A stretch of DNA of 51,756 bases. It comes from Serinicoccus chungangensis (GTDB taxonomy: Bacteria; Actinomycetota; Actinomycetes; Actinomycetales; Dermatophilaceae). Below the pieces are notes generated by a model that had not been told where the DNA came from, ran no database searches, and saw only the letters and a list, made by a program, of their open reading frames with translations. The position numbers and the translations under genes were made by a program. The stretch lies in NCBI RefSeq assembly GCF_001483745.1, contig NZ_LQBL01000033.1, forward strand, positions 1-51,756, given 5' to 3'. Of the stretch, positions 8,051 to 16,197 are shown piece by piece; within the stretch, counting starts at the first letter, position 1, and each line of letters begins with the position of its first letter.

Positions 8051-8203
8051 ATGACCGACAAGGCGCAGTTCAACGTCTACCTGCCGCGGGACCTCATCAC
8101 GCAGGTCAAGCACCGGGGCATCGACGAAGCCATCAGCCTGTCCGCGCTGGTCGAGAAGGCGCTGCGGGCATACCTCACCTCGACGCAGGAGGACGACGCA
8201 TGA
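8051..8203 (+). CDS. Small ribbon-helix-helix (CopG/Arc-type) DNA-binding protein
   Basis: A 50-residue protein. The N-terminal strand QFNVYLP is followed by two helices ([11 protein letters not shown] and [14 protein letters not shown]), the exact length and pattern of a minimal ribbon-helix-helix fold. Such proteins dimerise, insert the paired strand into the major groove and usually repress their own operon. The stop codon overlaps the ATG of the VOC gene (ATGA), so the two are translationally coupled. The start coincides with the predicted transcription start. The arrangement resembles a toxin-antitoxin module in form, but the partner is a VOC-fold protein and not a recognised toxin. Confidence 0.8.
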   Translation: MTDKAQFNVYLPRDLITQVKHRGIDEAISLSALVEKALRAYLTSTQEDDA

Positions 8204-8922
8204 TCACCGACCTGACCGCCCAGCCCATCCGCTTCACCGCCGACATCCCGGGGTGGCAGCGCCTCCTCGAGGCGGTGGGCGCGCGGCTCGTCCTGGAACG
8301 GCCCGGCTGGCTGGTGTATGCCGTGGGCTCGGGCCGGGTCGCCCTGCACCAGTCGAGCGACGCCCAACCGCCCGGGACGACGCTGGCCTTCTCGACGACC
8401 ACGCCGGTGCCCCGTGCGGTCGAGGCGGCAGCGGCGGCCGGCGTGCCCATCACCCTCGGCCGTCCCGACCACGGCGAGGCAGGCATGGTGTCGGCGCCCG
8501 ACGGCACGGCCTTCACCCTGGACTCACCGACCCCGGTCGAGCAGGACGGACCGCCCGCCGACGCACGTCTCCTCGTATTGCCGATCTGGTACGGGCCCGA
8601 CACCGGCATGATCCGCGGCGTCCTCGAGGGCCTGGGGGCGCGCCCCCGCCTGGTCGCCGACGACGGGACCTGGACCGACCTGACCTGCGAGGGCGGAGGG
8701 CTGGTGGCCGCGCACCGGGCGGACGACGCGGCGCTCGAGCTGGCTTTCGAGTGGGACGGGGACGTCGAGGAGGCCCTCGCCCTGCTCACGGAGGCGGGCA
8801 TCGAGGCCACCCTCATCGACGAGACCTACAGCCGGACCGTCCAGGTCGCCGACCCCGACGGCATCAAGGAGATCTGGGTCAACGAGCGGCAGACCGACCA
8901 CTACGGCTACAAGCGCCTCTGA
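8200..8922 (+). CDS. VOC (glyoxalase/bleomycin-resistance fold) protein
   Basis: A 240-residue two-domain protein of the vicinal oxygen chelate superfamily. Each half carries a beta-alpha-beta-beta-beta pattern: the first ends with [14 protein letters not shown] and the second with [16 protein letters not shown], both the typical 'DPDG' final strand carrying a candidate metal ligand (E in KEIWV). A histidine ligand is visible in VALHQSS. Members bind metal or simply sequester small molecules such as bleomycin, fosfomycin or mitomycin. The gene follows the ribbon-helix-helix gene with a 4-bp overlap, implying one operon. Substrate is unknown. The stop codon lies inside the first unit of a 22-bp repeat array. 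Confidence 0.84.
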   Translation: MITDLTAQPIRFTADIPGWQRLLEAVGARLVLERPGWLVYAVGSGRVALHQSSDAQPPGTTLAFSTTTPVPRAVEAAAAAGVPITLGRPDHGEAGMVSAPDGTAFTLDSPTPVEQDGPPADARLLVLPIWYGPDTGMIRGVLEGLGARPRLVADDGTWTDLTCEGGGLVAAHRADDAALELAFEWDGDVEEALALLTEAGIEATLIDETYSRTVQVADPDGIKEIWVNERQTDHYGYKRL

Positions 8923-8984
8923 GCACGAGTCCGGTGCGGGCTGAGCACGCGTCCGGTGCGGGCTGAGCACGCGTCCGGTGCGGG
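8919..8984. repeat. 22-bp tandem repeat array, three units
   Basis: Three units occupy 8919-8940, 8941-8962 and 8963-8984. The second and third are identical and the first differs at one base. Each contains GCGTCCGGTG (GAGTCCGGTG in the first), the complement of the family core. The VOC stop codon TGA (8920-8922) is part of unit 1 and is reproduced in units 2 and 3. The array sits between convergent genes. Confidence 0.9.
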
Positions 8985-9026
8985 ACTATGCCTGGGCCGA
9001 CGCCCGGTCGAGGGAGGGGAGGGGAG

Positions 9027-10112
9027 TCAGGCCGTGTCCAGCGCCGGGCGCAGGTCGGCCCACAGGTCCTCGACGTCCTCGACGCCGACCGAGAGGCGGA
9101 CGAGGTCCTCGGGGACGGTCGCGACCTCCAGCGGGTGGCGGCGACGACGCTCGATCTGGCTCTCCACCCCGCCCAGGCTCGTCGAGTGGGTCCACAGCCG
9201 GGTCGCGCCGCAGACGCGCTCGGCCCCCTCCGCCCTTCCCACGACCTCGACCGAGAGCATCCCGCCGAACCCCGGGTAGCGCACCCGCGTCACGGCCGGG
9301 TGCTCGGCCAGCCGCCCGGCCAGCACCTGAGCACTCGCCTGGGCCCGCTCCAACCGCAGGTGGAGCGTGCGGACGCCCCGCAGCACGAGCCACGCCTCCA
9401 TGGGTCCGGGGATCGCCCCGTGCAGCGACCGGTGGGTCCGCAGCCGCTCGCGCAGGTCCGCCCGGCCGTCGGCGACGACGGTCGCGCCGAGCAGCACGTC
9501 GGAGTGCCCGGCGAGGTACTTCGTCGCCGAGTGGATGACGACGTCCGCGCCCCAGGCCAGCGGCTGCTGCGCGAGCGGCGTCGCGAAGGTGTTGTCCACG
9601 GCGACGACGGGGCGCGCATCGGCATACCGCTCCCGCAGCCCGCGCACCACGGCCGGCACGTCGGTGAGCTCCATCATGGGGTTCGTCGGCGACTCCAGCA
9701 GGAGCAGGTCGGCGCCCGCGCACGCCTCGACGATCGCGTCGACGTCCTCGGCCTCGACCCGGCGGACGGTGAGCGCCCCCGCCGCCTCACGTTCGTCCAG
9801 CAGCCCGGTGGTCCCGTTGTAGACGTGCCGCGGCGCGACGACGACCCCGCCGACGGGCACCAGCGCCACCACGGCCGCCACGGCACCCATCCCGGAGGCG
9901 AAGGTCAGCGCCGAGCCCCCCTCGAGCGAGCCGAGCACCTCCTCCAGCGCCTCCCACGTGGGGTTGGAGGTGCGCGCGTAGGCGACCTCGCCGTCGGCGA
10001 CGTAGGTCGAGGTGAAGGTCACCGGGGTGCTGACCGGCGCGCCGGGCTCCCGGGCGGGCCGGCCCAGCGCCACGGCGCGGGTGGCGGGGGCGAGGTCGTC
10101 GTGGTGGGTCAT
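9027..10112 (-). CDS. Cystathionine gamma-synthase/lyase-type PLP enzyme
   Basis: A 361-residue fold-type I PLP enzyme of the Cys/Met metabolism family. The PLP-binding motif SATKYLAGHSD carries the Schiff-base lysine K198; the cofactor aspartate is in VAVDNTFATP (D173), and the phosphate loop is ASGMGAV. The family interconverts cystathionine, homocysteine, cysteine and O-acyl-homoserine; sequence alone does not separate synthase, gamma-lyase, beta-lyase or methionine gamma-lyase. It is slightly shorter than the usual 380-400 residues. The ATG at 10112 is preceded by GGAAGAGAG, a good ribosome site. It follows the CGNR regulator by 22 bp on the same strand, so probably one operon, with an exporter divergent from it. 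Confidence 0.86.
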   Translation of the reverse strand: MTHHDDLAPATRAVALGRPAREPGAPVSTPVTFTSTYVADGEVAYARTSNPTWEALEEVLGSLEGGSALTFASGMGAVAAVVALVPVGGVVVAPRHVYNGTTGLLDEREAAGALTVRRVEAEDVDAIVEACAGADLLLLESPTNPMMELTDVPAVVRGLRERYADARPVVAVDNTFATPLAQQPLAWGADVVIHSATKYLAGHSDVLLGATVVADGRADLRERLRTHRSLHGAIPGPMEAWLVLRGVRTLHLRLERAQASAQVLAGRLAEHPAVTRVRYPGFGGMLSVEVVGRAEGAERVCGATRLWTHSTSLGGVESQIERRRRHPLEVATVPEDLVRLSVGVEDVEDLWADLRPALDTA

Positions 10113-10134
10113 CGCTCTCTTCCGGTATGCCGTC

Positions 10135-10767
10135 TCATCCGTCCGCGGCGCCGCCGGCAGCTCCCGGGTCGCCCTTGTCGGACTGCCGCCCACGATAGGC
10201 CGCGGCGGCGACCCGGTTGCCGCAGGCAGTGCTGCAGAAGCGCTTGGACCGGTTGCGGGACAGGTCCACGAAGACCCCGTCGCACCCGTCGGCCTCGCAG
10301 CGCCGCAGTCGCTGCAGCTCGTCGGCGCGCACCACGTCGACCATCGCCATGGCCGCCTCGACCGCCATGCGGGTCGCGAACGGCGCGTCGTCCGGCACGG
10401 CGTGCAGGTGCCACCCCCAGCCGTCGTGGTCGACCAACCGGGGCACCGCCCGCTCCTCGGCGAGGAGCACGTTGACGAGGTCCACGACCTCCTCCTCCCC
10501 CAGCTCCCAGAACGTCGCGAGCCGGGGGCGGACGAGGCGCACCCGCTGCACCTCGGCGGACCGCCGCGGCGGCGTGCCCGACCACTGCCAGTGCCCCACG
10601 AAGGCCTCCAGGTCGGCCACGGTCGTCAGCGTGTCGACCCCCACGGCGCGCGCCTGGGCGGCGCGCTCGGACGGCAGGTGGTCGCTGCCGCTGCCGGCGC
10701 CCGTGCGGGTGTTGACCAGCGCCGCCGCCGAGCGAAGCGCCTCCACCGCGTCATGAGTGAAAGGCAA
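10135..10767 (-). CDS. CGNR zinc-finger (ABATE domain) transcriptional regulator
   Basis: A 210-residue regulator. The C-terminus has a treble-clef-like CGNR zinc finger with cysteines C157, C162, C178 and C182 ending in the diagnostic ACGNR, followed by a basic helix; the N-terminal 150 residues match the ABATE stress-induced domain layout, beginning with a VNTR-like segment. CGNR proteins are DNA-binding and usually control an adjacent transporter or catabolic gene. The start appears to be TTG at 10767 with GGAG five bases upstream; an internal GTG eight codons later is an alternative. It is divergent from the EamA exporter and upstream of the PLP enzyme, so it likely controls both. Confidence 0.87.
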   Translation of the reverse strand: MPFTHDAVEALRSAAALVNTRTGAGSGSDHLPSERAAQARAVGVDTLTTVADLEAFVGHWQWSGTPPRRSAEVQRVRLVRPRLATFWELGEEEVVDLVNVLLAEERAVPRLVDHDGWGWHLHAVPDDAPFATRMAVEAAMAMVDVVRADELQRLRRCEADGCDGVFVDLSRNRSKRFCSTACGNRVAAAAYRGRQSDKGDPGAAGGAADG

Positions 10768-10776
10768 GTTGACTCC

Positions 10777-10789
10777 TGACGTGAGGTCT
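10777..10789. promoter_or_regulatory. Candidate operator in the CGNR/EamA divergent gap
   Basis: TGACGTGAGGTCT matches 11 of 13 positions of the palindrome TGACGTSACGTCA found upstream of pfkA and ilvA. It lies 10 bp upstream of the CGNR start. Nearby CGTGA and TCACG (about 10780-10801) form an inverted pair. A weak call, recorded because the gap is short and regulatory. Confidence 0.3.
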
Positions 10790-10855
10790 GGATATCGTCA
10801 CGAGTGTCGTAGAAGAACGCTCCTGATGCCAACCGCGAGAGAGGGGGCCAGCCCC

Positions 10856-11890
10856 ATGACCACCCGGACCAGCCTCGACCACCCCACCACGACGACCCGC
10901 CGGGCGGGGGCGCGCACCCTCCTGCTGGGGCTGGCCGTCGCGCTGCTCTCCGCCTCGATGTTCGGCACCGCCGGCGCGGTCGGCAAGAGCCTGCTGCTCC
11001 AGGGCTGGACCCCGGGCGCGGCCGTGGCCGCCCGGGTCGCCCTGGGCGCCCTCGTGCTCGCCGCGCCCGCGGCCGTGGCGATGCGCGGGCGCTGGCACCT
11101 GCTCCGCCGCCCGATCACCTGGATCCACACCGGCCTCTTCGGCCTGGTGGCGGTGGCCGGGTGCCAGCTGTTCTACTTCCTCGCCGTCGAGCGGCTCTCG
11201 GTCGGCGTGGCCCTCATGCTGGAGTACCTCGGCCCCATCCTCGTCGTCGGCTGGCTCTGGGCCCGGCACGGCCAGCGCCCGCGCCCGCTGACGATCGGCG
11301 GCGTCGTGCTCGCGATCGCCGGCCTGCTCCTCGTGCTCGACGTGCTGGGCGACGTGCAGCTCAGCGCGGTCGGGGTCATGTGGGGCCTGCTCGCGGCGGT
11401 CGGGCTGGCGGTCTTCTTCGTCGTGGGCGCGGACGACGCCAGCGGCCTGCCCCCGACCGCGTTCGCCGCGATGGGCATGACGATCGGCGCCGTCGCGCTC
11501 GCCCTCGCCGGCGTCCTCGGCGTCGTGCCGATGGGGATCAGCACTCAGGACGTGCTCCTCGCCGGCCTCGACGCACCGTGGTGGGTACCGGTGCTGTGGC
11601 TCGGCCTGGTCGCGGCCGCCGGGGCATACCTCACCGGGATCGTCGCCGCCCGGATGCTCGGCGCCAAGGTGTCCTCGTTCGTCGGGCTGGCCGAGGTGAT
11701 GTTCGCCGTGCTCTTCGCCTGGCTGCTGCTGGCCGAGATGCCGGCACCGGTGCAGCTGGTCGGCGGCGTGCTCATCGTGGCCGGGGTCGCGGCGATCAAG
11801 GCCGACGAGCGGGAGAGCGGGCTCCCGGTCGGGACCTACGAGGTCGAGCCGCTCCCGGACGTCGCCGACGACACGACGCCGATCCGCTGA
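10856..11890 (+). CDS. EamA-family (DMT) transporter
   Basis: A 344-residue protein with ten hydrophobic helices in two EamA repeats (about residues 20-150 and 175-320), the drug/metabolite transporter architecture of RhaT/YdcZ/RhtA exporters. The internal duplication is clear from LEYLGPILVVGWLW in the first half and LAEVMFAVLFAWLLLAE in the second. Such proteins typically export amino acids or metabolites. Given the divergent cystathionine-type enzyme and regulator, export of a sulfur amino acid or a thiol product is a reasonable inference but unproven. The ATG at 10856 has GAGAGAGGGG eight bases upstream; another ATG at 10826 is in frame. Confidence 0.86.
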   Translation: MTTRTSLDHPTTTTRRAGARTLLLGLAVALLSASMFGTAGAVGKSLLLQGWTPGAAVAARVALGALVLAAPAAVAMRGRWHLLRRPITWIHTGLFGLVAVAGCQLFYFLAVERLSVGVALMLEYLGPILVVGWLWARHGQRPRPLTIGGVVLAIAGLLLVLDVLGDVQLSAVGVMWGLLAAVGLAVFFVVGADDASGLPPTAFAAMGMTIGAVALALAGVLGVVPMGISTQDVLLAGLDAPWWVPVLWLGLVAAAGAYLTGIVAARMLGAKVSSFVGLAEVMFAVLFAWLLLAEMPAPVQLVGGVLIVAGVAAIKADERESGLPVGTYEVEPLPDVADDTTPIR

Positions 11891-11908
11891 GCACGCGGCC
11901 ACGGCCGC

Positions 11909-12532
11909 TCAGCCCTCGAAGGTGACGGTGACGTCGCTGTGCCCCAGGGCGTCGAGCAGGCCCTCGAGCATGGCGACGGTGTTGCTCTCGGCCAGGTCGA
12001 CCAGCGGCCCACCCTCGGAGGCGGCACTGCTCATCTGGGCCACCGCGGTCCGCTGGGCCTCCTGCTCGAGGTCGGAGCCCCGGAAGCGGTTGGCGATGCC
12101 CCGGTCGACGCTGACGACGTAGCTCGCCTCGAGGTCCAGGGTCGGCTCGCCGACCGTGGGTGGGGGCAGCCGCACCGTCACCGCGCCGTCCTCCTCGGCC
12201 ACCTGCACCCGCCGGGAGTCCAGCTCGCTGAAGTCAACGATGGCGTCGACGTCGCCCTTGCCGACGTAGAGCACGCGCTCGCCGCTGATCCAGTCAGGCA
12301 CGAAGCGGGTGTCCCGCTCCAGGTCGACGACCGTCTCGTAGTAGGCGCTGGCGGCGTGGAACTCGCTGATCTCGGTGAGCGACTCCAGGACCGAGGGCCC
12401 GGTGCGGTCGACCTCCTCCTCGGCGAAGGGGTTGAGCGAGGGCCGCCAGTCGGTCAGCAGGCTGAACCCGCCCACGACGGCCAGCAGCACGACGGGGACC
12501 ATCAGCACGACCCCGACGACGCGACCCAGCAT
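11909..12532 (-). CDS. DUF4230 membrane-anchored protein
   Basis: A 207-residue protein with one N-terminal transmembrane helix (VVGVVLMVPVVLLAVVGGFSLL) and an extracytoplasmic DUF4230 domain. The family hallmark near the start of the domain, GPSVLESLTEISEFHAASAY, is present, followed by alternating beta strands ending in ASYVVSVDRG and an alpha-helical tail. Function is unknown; family members are found across Firmicutes and Actinobacteria and resemble prohibitin-like or lipid-associated folds only loosely. An in-frame GTG three codons upstream is an alternative start. It is convergent with the EamA gene (18-bp gap) and codirectional with the upstream peptidase, 61 bp away. Confidence 0.82.
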   Translation of the reverse strand: MLGRVVGVVLMVPVVLLAVVGGFSLLTDWRPSLNPFAEEEVDRTGPSVLESLTEISEFHAASAYYETVVDLERDTRFVPDWISGERVLYVGKGDVDAIVDFSELDSRRVQVAEEDGAVTVRLPPPTVGEPTLDLEASYVVSVDRGIANRFRGSDLEQEAQRTAVAQMSSAASEGGPLVDLAESNTVAMLEGLLDALGHSDVTVTFEG

Positions 12533-12593
12533 GCGGCACACCCTAGCGGCGGACGGGTCGGGCCTCCTGGTGGAGCAGGACGTGACGCCCGAC

Positions 12594-14108
12594 CTAGCGG
12601 CCGGCGGCCCGCCGCACGAAGTCGGTGATGCCCTCGGCCTCCTCGACGCGCGAGGTCTCGCCGACGTAGGGCATGTGGCCGGTCTCGAACCACGCGTGCT
12701 CGACCCGGTCCATCGCGGCGTCCGGCAGCCGCAGGTGCGCGACCGTGTCCTCGGCCGCCGAGTAGGGCGTGGCCAGGTCGTAGTAGCCGTACTCGAAGCG
12801 GACCCGCAGGTGCGGGTTGGCGCGCATGACCCGCTCGAGCTTGTCGGCGACGTTGATCGGCTTGCCCTCGAACTCCTTGTAGGACCAGTGCTCGATGGCG
12901 TCGGAGAAGACGGCGTAGGGCAGGTCCAGCTCGGAGCGCAGCTCGGCCCGCAGGTAGTGGTGGATGGCCGCGGCGTAGGGACCCATGATCGCGTCGATGC
13001 TGGGGTCGGCGTCCATGCCCTCGGCGATGCCGGAGTGCAGCACGCCGCGGATGCGCCCGTCGATCCGGCCCACCGTCTCGCCCCGGTCGCGCAGCAGCTC
13101 GGTGCAGAAGCGCCAGTGCTCGGGCCGCAAGTCGCACCGCTCCACGTAGTCGCGGGACAGCCCGGTCAGGGCCACCAGCCGCTCCACCACGTCGGCCCGC
13201 TCGTCCTCGATGAGCCGGTTGCCGCGGGCCAGCGCCCACCGGTAGGTCCCGGCGGCGAATTCCTCGGCCTCCTCGAGCACCTCCGAGAGGCTGCGTCCCT
13301 CGTGCTTGCCGTGGTAGTGCGCGATCGCGGCGTAGGTCGGCAGGTAGGACAGGCACGCCTCGTCGTGGCGCAGGAAGCGGAAGTCCTGGGTGCCGAAGTC
13401 CAGCACGCTGGAGATGAGGACCAGCCCGTTGAGCTGCATACCGAAGCCGGCGAAGAGGCGCTCGGCGACGGACACGGCCCGCGTGGTGCCGTAGGACTCG
13501 CCGGCGAGGAACTTCGGGCTCATCCACCGGTCCTCACGGGTGCACCAGAGCCGGATGAGCTCGGTGACCTGCTCGACGTCCTTCTTCCACCCGTGGTAGT
13601 CCTTGGCCTTGCCGCCCTCCACCGCACGCGACCAGCCGGTCGACATGGGGTCGATGAAGACCAGGTCGGAGGCGCGCAGCAGCGTCTGCGGGTTGTCGTG
13701 CAGGGCGTAGGGCGGCGCGGTCGGGTCGTTGGGCTCGCCCGCGTCGGCGATGCGCGGCCCGAGCACGCCGAGGTGCAGCCACACCGAGCTCGACCCGGGG
13801 CCGCCGTTGAAGACGAAGGTGATGGGGCGGCTCCGGTCGAGCTCACCCTCCCCGTCGACCAGGGTGTATGCCGTGACCGCCAGCTCCCCGCGCGGCGTCC
13901 AGCCCTGGAAGACGTCGTCCTTGACCTCCTCCTCGCGGATGACGATCCGCCCGGTCCGCGCCGTGTAGGTCAGCTCGCCCTCGGTGGTGCCGATGGTGTG
14001 GGTCGTCTCGACCAGCACGTCCCGGGGCTCGGGGCGGTCCTTGCCCCCCGGGGTCGCGGGGTCGGTCGCCGGGCTGTCACCCGTGGTCGTCGAGGCCTCG
14101 TCGCTCAT
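12594..14108 (-). CDS. S10 family serine carboxypeptidase
   Basis: A 504-residue alpha/beta-hydrolase of the carboxypeptidase Y family. The oxyanion-region motif FNGGPGSSS (about residue 105) and the nucleophile motif AGESYG are intact; the C-terminal catalytic histidine is likely in ETGHMPYV, with the aspartate in YYDLATPY. The family removes C-terminal residues at acidic pH. No signal peptide is seen, so it may be cytoplasmic, which is common for bacterial S10 homologues. ATG at 14108 is preferred over a GTG three codons upstream. The gene starts 44 bp downstream of the ribosomal L36 stop on the same strand. Confidence 0.88.
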   Translation of the reverse strand: MSDEASTTTGDSPATDPATPGGKDRPEPRDVLVETTHTIGTTEGELTYTARTGRIVIREEEVKDDVFQGWTPRGELAVTAYTLVDGEGELDRSRPITFVFNGGPGSSSVWLHLGVLGPRIADAGEPNDPTAPPYALHDNPQTLLRASDLVFIDPMSTGWSRAVEGGKAKDYHGWKKDVEQVTELIRLWCTREDRWMSPKFLAGESYGTTRAVSVAERLFAGFGMQLNGLVLISSVLDFGTQDFRFLRHDEACLSYLPTYAAIAHYHGKHEGRSLSEVLEEAEEFAAGTYRWALARGNRLIEDERADVVERLVALTGLSRDYVERCDLRPEHWRFCTELLRDRGETVGRIDGRIRGVLHSGIAEGMDADPSIDAIMGPYAAAIHHYLRAELRSELDLPYAVFSDAIEHWSYKEFEGKPINVADKLERVMRANPHLRVRFEYGYYDLATPYSAAEDTVAHLRLPDAAMDRVEHAWFETGHMPYVGETSRVEEAEGITDFVRRAAGR

Positions 14109-14151
14109 GGCCGCCACCCTATGCAGTCCTCGTCGCGGCCGGTGCGCCGCC

Positions 14152-14274
14152 TCATCCCTGACGGGCCTTGAACCGCGGGTTCTCCTTGTTGATGACGTAG
14201 ACCGTGCCGCGGCGGCGCACGACCTGGCTGCCGGGGGCCTTCGTGAGAGAGCGGAGGGACGTGCGGACCTTCAT
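14152..14274 (-). CDS. rpmJ: Ribosomal protein bL36, zinc-independent paralogue
   Basis: A 40-residue L36. It reads [15 protein letters not shown] and ends [10 protein letters not shown], the type-B form, with no cysteine: the CxxC zinc-ribbon residues of the housekeeping L36 are absent. Zinc-free paralogues replace zinc-binding ribosomal proteins during zinc starvation. The start overlaps the L32 stop (ATGA), so it is the last gene of a coupled cluster L31-MRF-L32-L36 running leftward from a shared Zur site. Confidence 0.93.
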   Translation of the reverse strand: MKVRTSLRSLTKAPGSQVVRRRGTVYVINKENPRFKARQG

Positions 14275-14438
14275 CGCAGCACCGTCAGCCCTCGCTCGGC
14301 GGCCCGGGCGAGCCGGCGTGGCACCTGCACGGTTCGGCCGTCGACGGTGACGGGCACGAGGTCGACGGGGGTCGCCTTCCACTGCGAACGGCGGTGCCGG
14401 GTGTTGGAGCGCGAGAGCTTGCGCTTGGGGACGGCCAT
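14271..14438 (-). CDS. rpmF: Ribosomal protein bL32, zinc-independent paralogue
   Basis: A 55-residue L32 beginning [20 protein letters not shown], which matches the conserved N-terminus. The zinc-binding cysteine cluster of housekeeping bacterial L32 is missing; there is no cysteine at all. A GGAGGAGAAT ribosome site precedes the ATG. It overlaps the L36 start by four bases and lies 101 bp downstream of the MRF gene, from which it is separated by a G-rich repetitive stretch. Confidence 0.93.
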   Translation of the reverse strand: MAVPKRKLSRSNTRHRRSQWKATPVDLVPVTVDGRTVQVPRRLARAAERGLTVLR

Positions 14439-14477
14439 GGGATTCTCCTCCGGGTATGCCGGGCGCGGGCTGCGGCC

Positions 14478-14538
14478 GGACGGTCAGGTCGGGTCGGGGT
14501 CAGGTCGGTCAGGGTCGGGTCGGGCCGGCGAGGGTGGG
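14478..14538. repeat. G-rich GGTCGGGTC repeat with G-quadruplex potential
   Basis: Degenerate repeats of GGTCGGGTC/GGTCAGGTC fill the gap between the MRF and L32 genes. On the plus strand the run GGGTCGGGTCGGGCCGG, followed by GAGGG and GGGG, satisfies the G3-loop(1-7) pattern for a four-tract quadruplex. The plus strand is the template for the leftward operon, so any effect would be on transcription and not mRNA structure. Confidence 0.5.
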
Positions 14539-14539
14539 G

Positions 14540-15637
14540 TCAGGCGACGCGCCGGATCGGGCCGAGCCACGGCTCGAGCCCGTCCTGGTGCTGCTCCCAC
14601 CGCGGGCCCAGGCGGGCGAGCTCGGCGTCGGTGAGCAGGCAGTCGCCGAAGGCGCCGCGGATGGCGGACCTGCGGTCGTCGTCGCGTCGTCCGGTGACGA
14701 CCACGCGGGTCAGCGGGCCGCCGAGGGCACTCCAGGTCGCGACGGGCCCCAGCCGGTGCTGGCCGCCGGCCCCGTCCCAGCCGATGACGTCCCCCGGCCG
14801 GGTGGCCACCCACAGGCAGCCGCGGGCCCGGTGCGAGCCGACGCCCAGGTCCTCGAAGCGCTGCTCCAGCCGGCGCGGGTGGACGGGCCGGTCGGCGGAC
14901 AGGTCCATGGTCCAGACCTGGTCGGTCTGCGGCGTGGGCACCGGCCCGCGGCGCACGTCACTCACCCAGTCCTCGGTCGTGGCGTGGTGGTGCACCCCCT
15001 GCTGCAGGATGCGGGCGTCGATCTCGCCGCTGTCGCGCAGCACGAGGGCGCCCGGGCGGGCCAGGGCCCGGACGGCGTCGTGGCCGACGGGGTCACGGCG
15101 GCCCGGGACGACGACGAGGTCGGCGTACTCCAGGATCGGCACCGCCACCTCCGCCAGCCCACGGTCCTCCTCGGGCAGCGTGGGCACCTGGGTGTCGGCG
15201 AGCAGCTCGTCGCCCAGCAGCGTGTCCCCGAGCCCCACCCCGTCGAAGCTGGCGATGACCGAGGCGACGTGGAAGGACAGGCGGTGCTCGGCATACCCCG
15301 CCACCCGGCACACCTGCGACGCCTCGGCCCCGGCGGCGAGGTGGGCCACGATGGAGGACCACCGCCCGATCTCCCCCAGCCGGTCCAGCGTGGTCACCAT
15401 GTCCTCGCGGATGGCGCAGCTGACGCAGGCGTGCTCGAGGTCGACGACCTCCTCCTCCAGCTTGCCGGTGAGGTCGCTCACGACCCGGACGAGCCGCTGG
15501 TGCTCCGGGTCGATGCGGTGCTCGACGACGACCGCCCCGGGCAGGTCGAACTGCAGGCCGATGGTCGTGGCCGCCATGGCTCCGGGGTGCACGCCGGTGA
15601 CCAGGTGCACCGGCACCGAACCGGGGGCGAGGCTCAC
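14540..15637 (-). CDS. mrf: MRF: COG0523/CobW-like ribosome hibernation factor recruitment protein
   Basis: A 365-residue CobW/COG0523 relative. The family CxxC region is [13 protein letters not shown] (C71, C74). The canonical P-loop GxxGxGKT is not recognisable; the equivalent stretch reads [13 protein letters not shown] without the lysine. This degenerate P-loop plus the CVSC motif and location in a zinc-free ribosomal protein operon match the mycobacterial MPY recruitment factor (Rv0106 type), which recruits a hibernation factor to zinc-free ribosomes under zinc starvation. Databases call it a GTPase, but nucleotide binding looks doubtful here. The GTG start overlaps the L31 stop (GTGA), indicating coupling. 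Function in this organism is inferred by homology and context. Confidence 0.82.
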   Translation of the reverse strand: MSLAPGSVPVHLVTGVHPGAMAATTIGLQFDLPGAVVVEHRIDPEHQRLVRVVSDLTGKLEEEVVDLEHACVSCAIREDMVTTLDRLGEIGRWSSIVAHLAAGAEASQVCRVAGYAEHRLSFHVASVIASFDGVGLGDTLLGDELLADTQVPTLPEEDRGLAEVAVPILEYADLVVVPGRRDPVGHDAVRALARPGALVLRDSGEIDARILQQGVHHHATTEDWVSDVRRGPVPTPQTDQVWTMDLSADRPVHPRRLEQRFEDLGVGSHRARGCLWVATRPGDVIGWDGAGGQHRLGPVATWSALGGPLTRVVVTGRRDDDRRSAIRGAFGDCLLTDAELARLGPRWEQHQDGLEPWLGPIRRVA

Positions 15638-15900
15638 CGCGCACCTCCCTGCGCTCCGGAGGCGGCGGCATACCGCCGGCGGAACCGCTCGACGCGACCC
15701 TCGGTGTCCAGGGTGCGCGCCGTGCCGGTCCAGAAGGGGTGGCTGTCGCTGGAGATCTCCACGTCGACGACGGGGTAGGTCGTGCCCTCGAACTGCACGG
15801 TCGCCTCCGGGATCCGGGTGGAGCGCGACAGGAACATGTGCCCGGTCGAGGTGTCCCGGAACACGACCGGCTCGTAGCGCGGGTGGATGCCGTTCTGCAT
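15634..15900 (-). CDS. rpmE2: Ribosomal protein bL31 type B
   Basis: An 88-residue type-B L31. It opens [16 protein letters not shown] and contains [10 protein letters not shown], both diagnostic; the CxxC pair of the zinc-binding type A is absent. Type-B L31 substitutes when zinc is scarce. It is the first gene of the leftward arm and its start is 21 bp from the Zur box. Confidence 0.95.
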   Translation of the reverse strand: MQNGIHPRYEPVVFRDTSTGHMFLSRSTRIPEATVQFEGTTYPVVDVEISSDSHPFWTGTARTLDTEGRVERFRRRYAAASGAQGGAR

Positions 15901-15921
15901 GGTGCCCTCTCTGGGTTATAT

Positions 15922-15936
15922 TGGGAATCGTTCTCA
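15922..15936. promoter_or_regulatory. Zur box between the divergent zinc-free ribosomal protein operons
   Basis: TGGGAATCGTTCTCA is an imperfect palindrome resembling the actinobacterial Zur consensus (roughly TGAAAATCGTTTTCA). AT-rich flanks (TTATAT on one side, CATCTTACAC on the other) in otherwise GC-rich DNA look like -10 elements facing both ways. One site could repress both operons when zinc is plentiful. Confidence 0.8.
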
Positions 15937-15960
15937 TCTTACACACGAACAGGAGCCCCC

Positions 15961-16197
15961 GTGTCCCGCGTCTGCCAGGTGACCGGCGCCAGCCCCGGCT
16001 TCGGCCACGCCATCTCCCACTCCCACCGGCGGACCAAGCGCCGCCTCGACGTCAACATCCAGCGCAAGCGCTACTGGGTGCCCTCGCTGGGGCGTCACGT
16101 CACGCTCACGCTCAGCGCCAAGGGCATCAAGACCATCGACCGGGACGGCATCGACGCCGTCGTCGCCCAGATGCTCGCCCGGGGGGAGAAGGTCTGA
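15961..16197 (+). CDS. rpmB2: Ribosomal protein bL28, zinc-independent paralogue
   Basis: A 78-residue L28, the usual length. It starts [18 protein letters not shown] and includes [14 protein letters not shown], diagnostic of L28. Only one cysteine remains in place of the four-cysteine zinc ribbon. The start is GTG with AGGAG nine bases upstream. It is the first gene of the rightward arm, and its stop overlaps the L33 start. Confidence 0.94.
   Translation: MSRVCQVTGASPGFGHAISHSHRRTKRRLDVNIQRKRYWVPSLGRHVTLTLSAKGIKTIDRDGIDAVVAQMLARGEKV

Noticed and set aside
8051-8922. A classical toxin-antitoxin system
   Set aside because: The antitoxin-like RHH protein is present but the partner is a two-domain VOC protein, not a known toxin.
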